In this document: in pieces, positions 1 through 12,558 of the stretch
How positions within the stretch are numbered: the stretch's first letter is position 1
How the letters are laid out: every line of letters begins with the position of its first letter
Assembly: GCF_000002995.4 (NCBI RefSeq)
Contig: NW_025062475.1
Location: forward strand, 8,250,187 to 8,314,186
From: Brugia malayi
Taxonomy: Eukaryota; Nematoda; Chromadorea; Rhabditida; Onchocercidae
Direction of reading: 5' to 3'
Length of the DNA: 64,000 bases
Notes under the pieces: model-generated
What the model was told of the DNA's origin: nothing
The model's database searches: none
The model's input: the letters and a program-made list of their open reading frames with translations, nothing else
Program-made: the position numbers and the translations under genes

Positions 1-1447
1 ATCTTTCCTTATAGTGTTTCGCTTCCCCTCCTTTTAGCTTAGATCCAAGTTACAATAATTCCTTTCAAATATTACAGAATGTAATTTCACGTCCGTTGCT
101 ACATATATATTCATCATTGACAGGTTATATCCGCTTTTTCTTCCAGATTTATATATATCTGTTTTTTTTTAGCTTTTTAAAAATCTGAAATCGCCATCTC
201 TTCCCAAATGGAAAGATAAAGCTTATAGTTTTCATTACTTTATGCGATGAAAATAGAGAGAAAGAGAGGGAGAGAGAGAGAGAAAAAGAAGTTGAGTGAG
301 TTAATTTTATATCTAATTCAGTTAAGATTTTTTTTTTTTGACTGAGGGTGGAACAATTTATTTTGTCGCGTTGGCAAATAGTGCATTATTTATGAAGTGA
401 TAAATTCTTTCAAATTCGGTTTTTTGATCATAATTTTCCCTCAACATGTTTGCAAGTTTCAACTCTATGGCAGAATATTTCATGAACTTCATTATCTGCT
501 TTGAAGATTTGAAGCAGTACTTGGTTGACTTGGCCTCACTCTGTTTCGATTCATAGACAGATAGATAAGACTTATATTTGGCCTAGGACTTGAACGTCTG
601 TTTATTCATGTAAATATAATATAATGTTTTCTGTGTATTTGATAATTTTCTGATGTTTCCAGGTTTCATTCTTAAAACCTGGTGGAATTTAAAAATCTTT
701 GTAGACAACAGAGTTATTTTTCGACCAGCAAGTAATTCATCTCCTCGAACCACAATTAATCAAAAATCATTTTCTTTAAAAAAGGGGCGGTTTCTTCTTA
801 GATGTTTAATGATTTAGTGACTAGATAGAAAAAACCACTTCACAACTCCAATATATTTTTTAGTTGTTAGCTGGCTAATTATTTATTTGCGGAATTTTGC
901 ATGTGATAATTAAATTTCTTCCAATTAGTGCTCTATCAAAAGAAACAAATAGAAATGTAAAAGGAAAAATTTCTTTCGGAACTTTTCTCTTCCAATCTCA
1001 GCATACAAGTTCTATGATTCCTTTAAAAAAATCGAAATTTTGAAAACCAGTTGTTAGATGTTTGAATTAATCTTTTGATTTAAAAGATTTGGTCGAAAAA
1101 TCTCATTGCTGAAGTTCTGTTCAGACCAAGGGAGAGAAAATATGGGAGGTGGGGATTTTGATTGTTTTTAATTGATAAAAGATTTGGAAAGATGTATTTG
1201 TTCATGCAGTTAATTCGTTTTAAAAACTTCCTTTAATAAAATATAAAAATTTGATATTTAAAAATCAGTTTAATTTACAAATCCGGAGCATCTTTATAAT
1301 GTTTATCTTCGATTTATTTTGATACAAATTTGTGCATTCATTACTGATTTTATATGCTTTTCGGTTGTGAAGTGTTCATGCGCATTCTTGATCATTCCAT
1401 CTTAAAAAAGAGAAAATTTCAGAATTTTTAAATCGTAGTGAACAAAA
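1..1447. other. 5' flank of the intermediate filament gene; no gene seen
   Basis: This AT-rich stretch has no open frame that looks coding. It contains a GA-rich simple repeat near 248-296 and several poly-T tracts. An acceptor-like TTTCAG ends at 1422, 25 nt upstream of the first ATG at 1448, so the mature 5' end is probably made by spliced-leader trans-splicing there. The upstream sequence would then be outron or promoter. No clear TATA element was identified. Confidence 0.5.
248..296. repeat. GA-rich simple repeat
   Basis: This purine tract is made largely of GA dinucleotides broken by short A and G runs. It lies about 1.15 kb upstream of the filament gene start, so it could be a promoter-proximal GAGA-type element or a neutral microsatellite. 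The sequence cannot tell these apart. Confidence 0.7.
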
Positions 1448-4400
1448 ATGAGTGAATATCGTAGTACAATATCGGCACGACCCGGTTACAACCGTATTAG
1501 TTCAACAACCAGTTCAAGTACTTTTGGAGGGCTTCGTAAGTTTTTATAACATTTTTACATCATATTTTTTTAATTTTTTAAAGATTTACTGAGAAAGAGA
1601 AACGAAGAATACATAATGTTTGATTAGCTTTGATGAGTGAAAACTTTACGTGATTGATTTAAAGACAGGTTAAGTTAGGAATCACTTCAGCTGGAAATAA
1701 CATTGACTAAGAATAGTAAAAACATGCATAAAAATCGGCATGTAAGTGCAAATACGCATCATAAATTCACAACAAAAAAAGAATAATTTACAAAAAAAGC
1801 ATTCGACGACAAGGAAGACGACTACAACGAACATGACAACACAGAGATTCGAACTAACCGACAATTTATACCAAACTGGAGCCTAGGCTGACAAAGCGCA
1901 TGGAAGATGGATAAACAATGGTCGCGGGATAGAACGGGTAATAAAGAGACATGGGGTATCAGAAGGCGCCATCCAACTGTATAAAGTTAAGTAAATGCGT
2001 GACCTATTGTGGAGGAGGTTCTCGTCAACTTGAATCTCTTTCTATTGGCACTGCTGATAACTCCATCTCTGCTCAAATATCAAATTGTTTATGTTGCGGA
2101 TGTATTACGCATCACGTATTCACACTCTATCTTTTACTTCTCAGCCTTAGTTTACGTATTTATACTAACGTTGTTTCTATTAAAACTAACAACTTGAATA
2201 ATAAGAACTACATTCTTATGTCTATCGTTTATGCACTAAGAAATGAGGTGGAATAATTTAGGCACTGCATATATTATTGTAAGTGTGTTACGTCATTTGA
2301 AATGAATAAGTGAAAATGCCACTCAAAACTTATTGTACATAGATTGATTTATATTGTAAGTAGTAGTCTTCTATCAAGTGGCATTGGTTTATAAAAAATT
2401 TGACATTATTTATGGAAAGTTAATGAAATTAGTCATCACTTTCACTTCAATTTTAAAATTGATTTAGTAATTTATTTAGCATCCGGTAATCGAGTAGTGA
2501 AAGTGGTAACAGAAATGAGTTCTTCTTCACTGACCAGTGGTATGTCACCGTTTGGTCAGAATGCTGCATCCACCATTCGTGACGCTCGTGAACGAGAGAA
2601 GAAGGAAATGAGTGATTTAAATGATCGTTTAGCTGATTATATCGAGAAGGTTGCTTCAAAAAATTTTATTAAATCTAAAAAAACTATTTAATTTGACGTA
2701 AATTCAAGCTACGTTCACAATGCAGGTACGTTTTTTGGAAGCACAGAACCGTAAACTGAATGCTGATTTGGATATGTTACGTGGACGATGGGGAAAGGAT
2801 ACGTCGAGTATTAAAATAATGTTCGAGGGAGAACTTTCTGTAAGCTTTTAACATAAATTGTATTGTAAAATGCACCTTTATGAAATATTGGTTTACAAAA
2901 CAAACTAGGAAAAAGATTGAACTACTTAATTCCTATTAGCTTAAATGATTACCTAATCACCAAGACGAGCGCATCTTTCGAAGAAATCAAGTAAAAAATT
3001 AGAATTCCAAAGTAACATTGCTTCGTTAACAACAACGAAAATACAAGAATTTTTGAGTGAAGTATTCTTAGTTTATTAGTATCACTAATAGAAATAACTA
3101 AATCAGTAAACAACAGAGAAATTTAGGTGGCAGTTAACAAAAAAATAATTGAAGTAAAAAGGAAAAAGCGAGGAAATGTTCTAAATTCTGAAGTTCTATT
3201 TTTACCGATTTGGCGAGTAAAACAGAAAGAGTTGCAATTTTATATGAAGGAATAATCTGGAATGTGATACTGCTATTCAAAAGAGCTACTTGAAGCTGTT
3301 GCTCTCCTTTTTCGTTAGCTCTGTCATTTGGAATTTAATTAATAATAAAATGGTTGTGTACAATGTGGTGATTGCATTTCGTGAAAAAAAAAAAAAAGAA
3401 ATTTAGGGGAAAAAGTGAGATAAAAAGGACTGTTTCAGTTAAGGTTGTAAGGTTTTATGGATGATTATTGAAGGGTATCAAGTAAGGAATTGTTTTATCT
3501 CAAATATTTTTTAACAAATGTTTTGCAATGTTTTTCAGGAGGCTCAAAAAGTGATCAGTGATACAGGAAAACAACGAGATGAGCTGGAGAAACAAATTAA
3601 GAAAATGCAGGAAGAACTGGCGGAGTATCGTAGAAAGTATGTTCCTAAAACTCTATAATTTATCATTGCTATTTCAATCATGAAAAGAAATGATTAACCA
3701 GTGAATAGTCATTAACTGAAGAAATGAGGTGAAAGATTCCGGAAACTTGCTTTATTTTGGTAACTAATATCATAAGAAAAAGGAAATAAGCTAAAATACA
3801 TGGTGAAAAGACTTGCATTAAATGATAAATGATGTGTATCCAAAATCCACCATAAACTACGTGGAATTTATATCGAAGGAAAAAACGAATCTTAATGCCT
3901 TAAATCCAGACTCAAATACGCTAAGGATTTGACTTGATCGCTTTTAATTAATTTTCGACAACTATAAGTTGTGTATGGTTTGGGAACTTTTTAGGAAAAT
4001 GCACAACAGTATATAAATTGACGTTAAAGATATTTTTGGCAGTTATTAACTTCCATGGAATCGAATGAAAGAAACTTGATGACCTTTTATAACTAAATAA
4101 AAAACTTTTGCCCAAAAATTGTCTCCATATAATTTTTTACTTTTGTGGGTTTGATGAAGCGACAAAGGCTCGTCTGTCTGACCGTGACAAAATTGATGAG
4201 CTCTTGGTTGCACTATCAAATATTGAAGCTGAAATCAATCTTCTGCGTCGACGAATTGCTCTGCTAGAAGAAGAAATTTCACGAATAAAAAAAGAAAATC
4301 AGCGCCTTATAGGCGAATTACAGCGGGCACGAACAGTAAGTCTCCTTTTCATCTCTTTTTCAAAAAGACAAGCTTGAAGTGTGAAAAGAATAGTGAAGTT

Positions 4401-6781
4401 CAAGGTTTCATTCTACTTGATCAAAATTTACCGATCGACTTTTAGGCTGTCCTTTTTAGGAAAGATGAAAACCTGAAATACTATAATTTAATATTTTGCT
4501 ATTAGTCTAGATTAATGACAAGTACAGATATTTGTGATTCACTCCAATCTGCCTTTAGTATCATCTAACTCCTCGCTTGGAATTTTTTGAAACAGTTCAG
4601 ATGAGGTACAATAAACACTCAAATGATTTCCGACATTAATATAATAAACAGTTTTCAGGATCTGGATCAAGAGACATTAAATCGGATTGACCATCAAAAC
4701 CAAGTGCAAACACTTCAAGAAGAGATTGATTTCATTCGTCGTGTGCAAGACCAGGAAATTCGTGATTTACAAGCAATGGCAGCACGCGATACCACTAGCG
4801 AGAATCGTGAATTTTTCAAAAATGAGCTCTCATCGGCAATTCGTGACATCCGTAATGAATATGACCAGGTTTGTTACTTAAATTGTAAAACGTCCGAGAA
4901 TGTCTTCCAAGTTTTGGGGGAAAGGGAACATCTATCGAAGACCTGAGCCCGATCTTATTTTTCTTTCTGTTTCTTTCTCGATTTTATTTTTCTTTCTGTA
5001 AAATTGCCATCTAGTCGACAGATAGCGAGGATGTAGTATGATAGTAAGCTGAATCAATTCAAGATTTATTTTTTACAGATGACAAGTGCCAATCGTAACG
5101 ATATGGAGTCGTGGTACAAACTGAAGGTGCAAGAAATTCAAACGCAATCAGCGCGTCAAACTATGGAGCAAGGTTATCAACGGGAAGAAGTTAAACGACT
5201 GCGTATACAACTAGGTGATTTACGAGGAAAGTTGGCGGATCTGGAAGGAAGAGTGAGTTCATAATCTTTAATCTAGGACTACCAAATTTTGTCCTTTATT
5301 TCTAATTTGTTTTGATTTCAGGTCAATTAAATAAATAGAGGAATCTTTTTTGATTGTTTTATTAAAAACAAATTTTGATTTTTGGAAAGTTATCATACAA
5401 ACAATTATCACAAATGTGCCGTAAAAATTGTAATCAATAACCACGTTGCTGTAAAGACTGGGCAAAAGTTTTCTTCGTCTTGTAAATTACATCAATATTT
5501 GTAGAATTCATTACTGGAGAAGCAAATTCAAGAATTAAATTTCCAACTTGAAGATGATCAGCGTTCATATGAAGCGGCGCTTAATGACCGCGATGCACAA
5601 ATTCGTAAAATGCGTGAAGAATGTCAAGCGTTGATGGTTGAACTGCAAATGTTACTGGACACAAAACAGGTTAGCAATAATGGTGTAATATATGATAAAC
5701 AGAAGAGAAAGTTAAGAAATGGGGATGTTCGAGCGGTATTCATGGTATAGTCATAAATGTGTTGTTATTGTTAAAAAGATTGGATTTTTCTTTTAATTTA
5801 AAACAACAGTTTGACTTTCAGGATTAAATTATGATTTCTTATAGACTTTGGATGCCGAGATAGCAATTTATAGAAAAATGTTGGAAGGCGAAGGTGATGG
5901 GCCAGGCCTAAAACAACTGGTTGAACAAGTGGTTCGTACTACAGGCATCAATGAAGTTGCAGACACTGGTATTTCCACGTTCATTATAAAAAACTAATAA
6001 AAACAGTTGTTAATTAGTAGTGACTGATCCTTCCTTATTGGCCAATACTGATTTATTATTTCCGTCCATTTTTTGACAATTGCTTTGGATCAGTGATATT
6101 TTCTTTTTCTTACAGAAACAATGCGTGTGGTGAAAGGTGAAACATCTTCTCGTACATCGTATACCCGCTCAGCCAAGGGTAATGTTTCCATTCAGGAAAC
6201 ATCACCGGATGGTAAATTCATCATCCTTGAGAATACACATCGTTCGAAAGAGGAACCAATTGGCGAATGGAAACTGAAGAGAAAGATTGATGGAAAACGT
6301 GAAATTGTTTATACACTTCCAAGAGACTTCATATTAAAACCGAGTAAAACCGTCAAAGTAAGACTTCTGAATGGCTGTTTATAAATTAGACCTTGAGTTT
6401 TTTAATTTCGAAGCACTGATTGGATGGAAAACATTGCTGCGGAAGAAATCGATTTAATCGTTATCTCAAAATTGTTCCTTTTTTTTTTAACAAAAAAGAG
6501 TCTACAGTTCAAATACATTCCACTTTAGATTTGGAGCCGTGGACAGGGAGGAGTTCATGCACCACCTGAACAGCTTATCTTCGAGAGCGAAGAGTCATTC
6601 GGAGTGGGAAATAATGTGCAAACGATCCTTTACAATAAGGAGGGCGAGGTTCATTTTTCTAATACTGTCTCCTTTTTAACTGTTTGCTTTGTCTTTCTAG
6701 ACCACATATGACAAATCTTAATGGTTCACATTTCAGGAACGAGCAACTCACATTCAACGCTCGAGCCAAACAGTAAGCTAA
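1448..6781 (+). CDS. Cytoplasmic intermediate filament protein, nematode B-type like (IFB family)
   Basis: Twelve exons encode 578 aa, the usual nematode size: 1448-1535, 2480-2649, 2726-2839, 3539-3636, 4149-4335, 4659-4868, 5079-5252, 5505-5669, 5845-5968, 6116-6357, 6529-6648, 6737-6781. A Ser/Thr-rich head (about residues 1-65) precedes the rod. The rod opens with a helix-initiation motif ending [19 protein letters not shown] and closes with [13 protein letters not shown]. The tail (about 455-560) holds a lamin-type Ig fold ([22 protein letters not shown]). Such proteins form obligate heteropolymers in epidermis, pharynx and other tissues; hemidesmosome-linked filaments are the known role of C. 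elegans IFB-1. The WGKD stretch after the initiation motif favours the B type over the A type, but the paralogue is not certain. All junctions keep phase and use GT-AG except the exon 4-5 acceptor, where the expected frame needs an intron ending GG. The stop lies inside a donor-like ACA/GTAAGC, so a longer C-terminal isoform is possible. Confidence 0.93.
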
Positions 6782-6890
6782 GAAGCATTGCTTTCCCTCT
6801 CCACTTCTTTTTCTCTTTCGTCTCTTTTTTCCTTCCTGATCCCTTACACGATAATTATTTTTCTTCTATTTCTGTTGTATTTCAATCAGC

Positions 6891-6896
6891 AATAAA
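6891..6896 (+). terminator. Poly(A) signal of the filament gene
   Basis: A canonical AATAAA lies 110 nt after the filament stop codon and is followed by AT-rich sequence. The spacing suits a short nematode 3' UTR. Confidence 0.7.
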
Positions 6897-6899
6897 ATA

Positions 6900-7826
6900 C
6901 ATTTACTAAACGCAGGAGATATTACCGCATATTATATATTAATAAGACTCTCTGAGGAATGATATTCCAACATATCTGTTGGTTCGAGGTTGATGCTAGT
7001 CTTCGTTAGATAAACAATAGCTTGGAAATTAAAAATAACAAATACAATAATATGGCGGCTGGCTGTCTGTAGATGAGAGTCAAGAACAATACTCGCAGTG
7101 GGTTAGAGAGCACATGCAGTCAGGAAATGGATTGAGGAGACATAAAGTTCAAAATTAGATGTGACGAGGGAACTCCATAGTTTTGATTGATTACTGGATT
7201 ACTAGATACTAAAAGACTATAAGATTTAAGCTCAGCAATCTCCTCGGGATAACATTTCCCACAGTAGAGCGGAGAGGGGCGGACAATGGTTTAGATTCAA
7301 CGTGCGAAGTGAGATTTGTTTCAGCGGGTCGTTTTTGTAGCAGAGATGTTCTTTTGTAGCTCGGGATTTGGGGATAGTTATTGAATGCAATAGGAGTATG
7401 GGAGGGATATCCCGAGTGGTCAGGGTAATAATACGGTTATGGGTGCTTCACCAGAGAGTGGGGAAGTTGAGCAGACCTAAAATGTTGGGTTTGGCAGGAC
7501 ATCTGCGACATACGCATCGACTAAGATTCTGAGAATGGGATAAAGAGGATAATAAACTTCAGGAACATCCGGATCCTCTCCTCAAAGTTGGTTCCTTTAA
7601 TTTTGCTGAAGGGTATGCAAGTCAAGAATGACGCATCACACGTCTGCGTAGGGATTGGGGCTAATATGAAATAAATCGTATTGTAATATCAGCTATAACG
7701 TAACATTTCATTTGTTGACGACATTACTTTCTGTTTAGAGAAGCATTAATAACAGTGTCATTTCAGACTTCCAGTTTCTTTCATATCGCTAATAACAATC
7801 ACAGAAAGCTGCGATTCAGATAAACG
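6900..7826. other. Intergenic, with a G-rich compositional island
   Basis: Roughly 7060-7680 is clearly richer in G+C, and especially in G, than its surroundings, and it lacks a long open frame. One frame near 7434-7556 reads with features like the C-terminal end of a non-LTR retrotransposon reverse transcriptase (LGLAGHLRHTHRLRF) before hitting stops. This may be a decayed retroelement, but the match is short. The end of the interval is the presumed outron of the next gene. Confidence 0.35.
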
Positions 7827-9876
7827 ATGGCCAAAGTTATTAGAAGTAAGTTAAAGTTATTTTAGCATATAAGTTTGAAATGCTTACTGTCTGATTTTTT
7901 CATTATCTGAATCTGCTACAAATGTATTTTACATGCATTTATATCTTTTGCCTTGAAAAATTGGTCTTATTACTTAATGGACTTGTTTTATACTGTATAG
8001 TTCTGCTAATTCAGGCTCTTATTAGAATTCAAATAAGTTCATTTACGTTTTGAATTCTCATCTAAAATAAATTATGATTTCCTCCTTTATTGATTCACTG
8101 TCCGCTCATCGAAATTCCATCAGTAATATTAGTTAAGTAGAAATTTTTTTGTGATATTTCCGCCTACTGAATGCTAGTGCCATAAAATGTCGGTTTTTTA
8201 TTTTAGTTTTTTTTTAAATTTTGTTCAGTTTTTGCGCTATATACTACAACGGATTATCAACTTTTGTACGGAAACTCTCTGAAGAACTGACTTAAAAATT
8301 TTCGTAACTCTTTTAGACCAGTGGGTGTACAAAAAAACTGGACACTGGTACCGATATCTTCCTCGTAGAAATGATATCTCAAAAGAATTCAATTATGAGA
8401 AGCACATGGTTGGGCCAGAACATTTTCCTGAAAAGGTTTTTCTCTTTTAATAAATTGTATTTGAAGGAGAATCGCACTTCAGTCAAAATTCTACAGATCT
8501 GGAATGATTTCCCAAGGAAGAATTTAGGAGATTCCCAATATATTATTGAGAGTTTTACAAATATTGGCTCATTAAATGGGAAAAATGCTGACCGTAATTG
8601 TTTTTTAAAAACATTTGTTGAAATTAGTGTATCCCTTGTTCTGTTTTTAATATATTCTTGGTATGAATTAATCTAAAACGTAATTTATGCAGCACAATGA
8701 TTGAATTTAGGAAAAAACTAACTGCACTCTTTCAGAGAGAAGGTGAACCACCAAAACTCTGGTTAGTATGGATATATAAGAATTATTCGACAAATTCGCC
8801 CTATATCAAAAAAAAAATTGAAAACTTGTTTGGTAAAGATGTTGAAGTAAGTGACTGATGCTATTTTTTGTCAAGAATTAAATATGGGAAGAATTAATTT
8901 AATCCTTTAACTTTGTTGGTTTTGAGAAGTCATTGGCCGTCATCATAATTCTTGTTCCTTTCCTTTTTAACAATACAAAAGTCCTCTGTCTTTAATGTAT
9001 ATTTGGCACCAACCCCCTAGTGCCCTCAGCATAGGTGTGATTACCATCTGTAGTCATATACTTCATCGAATGATGGGCACTGCGATTAATGATTTATAAT
9101 TGTTTGATAAAAGTAAGTAGAAAAAGTAGTACAAACTTCTCTTTCTTGAAGATTAGCATTAAAAAAGCAGATAAAGCGGAATTAATGTGTGGATAAGCAC
9201 ATTTTTTTCTTCATAAGAATCAAGTGGAAGTTTTATTTTAAAAATAAATTTGGAAGTGATTCTTTCAATGCTTGCTCTTAGACTTCTTTCAGCCTGGTAA
9301 AATGTATATTTTCAAAAATACTGCTTCACAGAATACAGAATTATGGCCTTTGAAGCATATCATTGAAGTGCGTGGACTGTCATTTCCCAATGGTGAACCA
9401 ACAATTGATGATGTGAACGCCTTGGAAGTAAGCATGGAAGTGATAAAATAGCTGTTTTACGCAGGAAATCGTGCATTAATAATTTCTGTTGAATCGATAT
9501 TTGCTGACTGCAACCTGACATGCATAAGGACTTCACAAGAATGAAAGAGATGAACGATGAGGCTTTGTCAATGAAAATACCGAAAATTCCTTTCCAGATT
9601 TAATTTTAATCAATCAAATTAATTAGGCAGCTTTTCAGAATAATTTTTTCAGGTCTTTCCAGATGGAAGATGCGTAGTCGACAAGCATTTAGCTTATGAA
9701 CCGTCTCAGTTGAATGTGATGGATCCGCACAAGCAGGTATTTTTTCTTGCTATTTGATTTACTTCCTTATTATTCGATTTGTAGTTAAAGTTTTTTCCTT
9801 ACACTATTAGAATTTTCAGTTACTGTTGAACTATTGAATTCTGACTATGGTACGGTTTTAGGTGAAGAGCAAATAA
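7827..9876 (+). CDS. mrpl-30: Large-subunit mitochondrial ribosomal protein L30 (uL30m)
   Basis: Six exons encode 160 aa: 7827-7845, 8317-8435, 8736-8846, 9293-9427, 9653-9736, 9862-9876. All junctions are GT-AG and in phase. The first exon carries only six codons plus one base. The core (about residues 48-130) has the L30 layout: a hydrophobic strand (KLWLVWIYKN), a helix after PYIKKKIE, then KNTASQNTELWPLKHIIEV, which lines up with the vertebrate MRPL30 segment SVNAKLKVVKHLI. The N-terminus is basic (MAKVIRNQWVYKK), compatible with mitochondrial import, although no targeting peptide was scored. The protein would sit in the mitoribosome large subunit. An acceptor-like TTCAG ends at 7819, 7 nt before the ATG, suggesting trans-splicing. 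The donor of exon 2 (AAG/GTTTTT) is weak, so that boundary is the least certain. Confidence 0.85.
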
Positions 9877-12550
9877 GATTCCGCTATTTACGATATGTTA
9901 GATCTGTATACTTTCTTTTTCATTCATTAAAGTCGTTGGATTATTGCTAAGTGTTCCCTTATTATTACAGTACAATTATACATACGCCGATAACATATCA
10001 TCTTTATCTATTATGGCAATATAAATCATAAGTTTTGCTTATTTAGATGAGTAACAGCTATCTGTGTTCACGACTGAGAAGTCGGTACAACAAATGTCAA
10101 GATATATTTGAAACAAATGTTTATACGAGGAAGAATGTCACACTAGTCGAATGATTGTATATTTTATGTGCGTTAACTCATTTGTTTACGTTTTTTTTTT
10201 TTTTTAATTCATTCAATTTGTTAAATCTCTGTCATCATTTTGCTTAAATTTTAACATTAAATGTGAAAAAACAAAAGCAACATATAAAAATCAAAATCAA
10301 AAAAGTAAAAGGCTTTACTCACATTTAGTCCTGTTTGTTTTTCATTGCTTTAGCAGTGATATAAGAAGCGAGTGACATGTGTACCCACAGGATAATGTGT
10401 TTTCTAATGTCAAGTCCGGATAATGGCAATTTCAGTTTCTTTCACACATTTTCCTTCTGACTGCGAGAATGTTGGGACGTGTTGAAACATATGGCTTCAA
10501 ACAAAAGCAACATATAAAAATGTCTATTACCACACGCATAACTCAAGACTTTCCCCACACGAAGTTGTAAATATCAAATTTTTAGACTTTTAAGTCTAAT
10601 GTTTAGAGGTTTTCTAATGTGTGTAGCAAATATATAGCGATTGGTTTTTGAGTTTTTATGGACAATCATCCAATTGATTGCAATAGCTCATTATTGGAAT
10701 GGTCAATTCATCTGCATATAAATTACATGTAAATTACCATTAGTTGTATCAGTACCACAGTGACAAATGCAAGTCTTGAATTACCTTATATTAAATGGTT
10801 GCAGCTGAGGATTTGTTTTTTAAGGATAAGAATTCTATAGTTACATATTTCTTGCATTTTTAGAAAATATGCTGTGCAAAATTTTTTTTGGCGATTGATT
10901 CATAAAGTTGAGCACTTAAAAAAATTATAAACGTAATTTATCTTTGAGTGGATTTCATTGTGGTCAGCGCAGTTTTTGTTTGAATAGAGCTATGTCATAG
11001 AGCTCTCTGGGGTTTGTCCCCCCCCGTCCCACGTCATTCGACTGTTATATCAGTTTGAGCAAAAGTTCTAATTCAAGCTAGTTTTCCTCAAAAACAGAGA
11101 AAGCGTGTCGCGGTGTGCAGAAGGCAAAAGAATGATAGACACCTAAAATGATTCCCATTTGATGAGCGAAAAATGAAAGCACCCAAAAAGAACGGAAATG
11201 CTTCAAATAAATAGATGTCAGAAGAGGAAACCTTTATAAATCACGAAATATGAGTGAAGTTTAATCTGCTTAAAGATGGATCGGGCACTGGAATGCTATA
11301 CTTGCAGCCAATCTCTTCCATTATTCACTCACATGACCATCCACAATGACGGATCGGGAAAGTGGTAGTAAGGTAAGTACCCCTCTACACTTCTTACAGA
11401 TAATTTCTGTTCAGCTTCAATAGCTCCTACAATTATCGAAGATTATGTCGGGAAGGGGAATTTGACCGGAATATAAGAGCTGCTATACACAGCTGTCATC
11501 CAGCAGTGTTTGTCACCTGCCAGTAATTTTTTCAGGCGTAATCTAATAGCACGGTAGTTGGTTCATTTACGGCTATGTTGAATTTGCAGTGAGAATTCAT
11601 TGGAGGTGTTATGTTGCGAGATGAAATTTGTTTCCATTAAAATAGTATCTAATCACTTTTTCATGATAAGTTCCATCTACTTCTCAGGATTTGTTTCCAA
11701 GAAAAAAGTTTTCCAGTGTTTTCTGGATGTGCCTCGGTGCAGTGTAATAATTTCCGGAACGATTTGCAGGATAAAATCAACCTGGTGGATGTAGAACCCA
11801 AAGAAAATAAAATATGCTTCTGTTAACCTGCTGGATCTTCTGAATGGATGCTCATGAAAACGCCTCATATCATCAGAATGGTTTAGCTTATAATTAAGAG
11901 ATTATTTCGTTAGACTAAAAATGCTTATACTGTTTGAACAACTCTATTTATTGATTTTGAATAGTGCTATAAAAATGTCTCAGTTTGAAACATTAAAAAA
12001 CAGACATTGTAAAAAAATTGGAGGCTATGAATGCTGTGAACATAGAATTTTAGGCAAGTTTGAAAAATGAACAAAAAAATGTAAGAGATAATATAGGACA
12101 AAATTCCGGTAATAAGGTGAAGAAGGTCAAGTGAAAGAAAGAGAAAACTCTCACGGAAGCTGTTTAGGTATGGAATATTTAAGTAAGGAAATGAAATGAG
12201 AGATGATTAATAAAAGACGAAAACATCAAGTTGGCAAGATTATTCATTCATCATAGTGTGTATCGAGTTCAACGAGACTCTGAATCCACGCCGATAGGGA
12301 TAAATAAATGCTAAGAATTAGCATGAAAAATTGTCTTTTGTCGTTATGTAATGACTAGTTGGATGCAGGGCTGTTTCAGAACAAACCGGTAGTGACGCCT
12401 TAGAAATTCTGAAAAACTACTTTATATTCTTATCAGTCGTTAAGGACTAAAACTATAGTCATAGTTTCCAGGTAGTAAGAAGTTTTTAATGTATTTCAGT
12501 TATTAAGTACGCATTTCTAAGTCATTAAAAAGTAGTTTCATTAGTTTCAG
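9877..12550. other. Intergenic between mrpl-30 and set-2; no gene seen
   Basis: About 2.7 kb of AT-rich sequence. Short frames occur (for example near 11600-11868 on both strands) but lack splice context or recognisable protein features. It contains a 23-bp direct repeat (10269-10291 and 10499-10521), a poly-T tract near 10190 and a C8 run near 11018. The last bases end in TTTCAG at 12550, the probable trans-splice acceptor of set-2. Confidence 0.5.
10269..10521. repeat. Pair of 23-bp direct repeats
   Basis: Copies at 10269-10291 and 10499-10521 are identical (AACAAAAGCAACATATAAAA plus flanking bases) and 230 bp apart. The flanks differ. They could be target-site or deletion-scar remnants, or chance duplication. 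No open frame lies between them. Confidence 0.75.
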
Positions 12551-12558
12551 GAGCTAAA

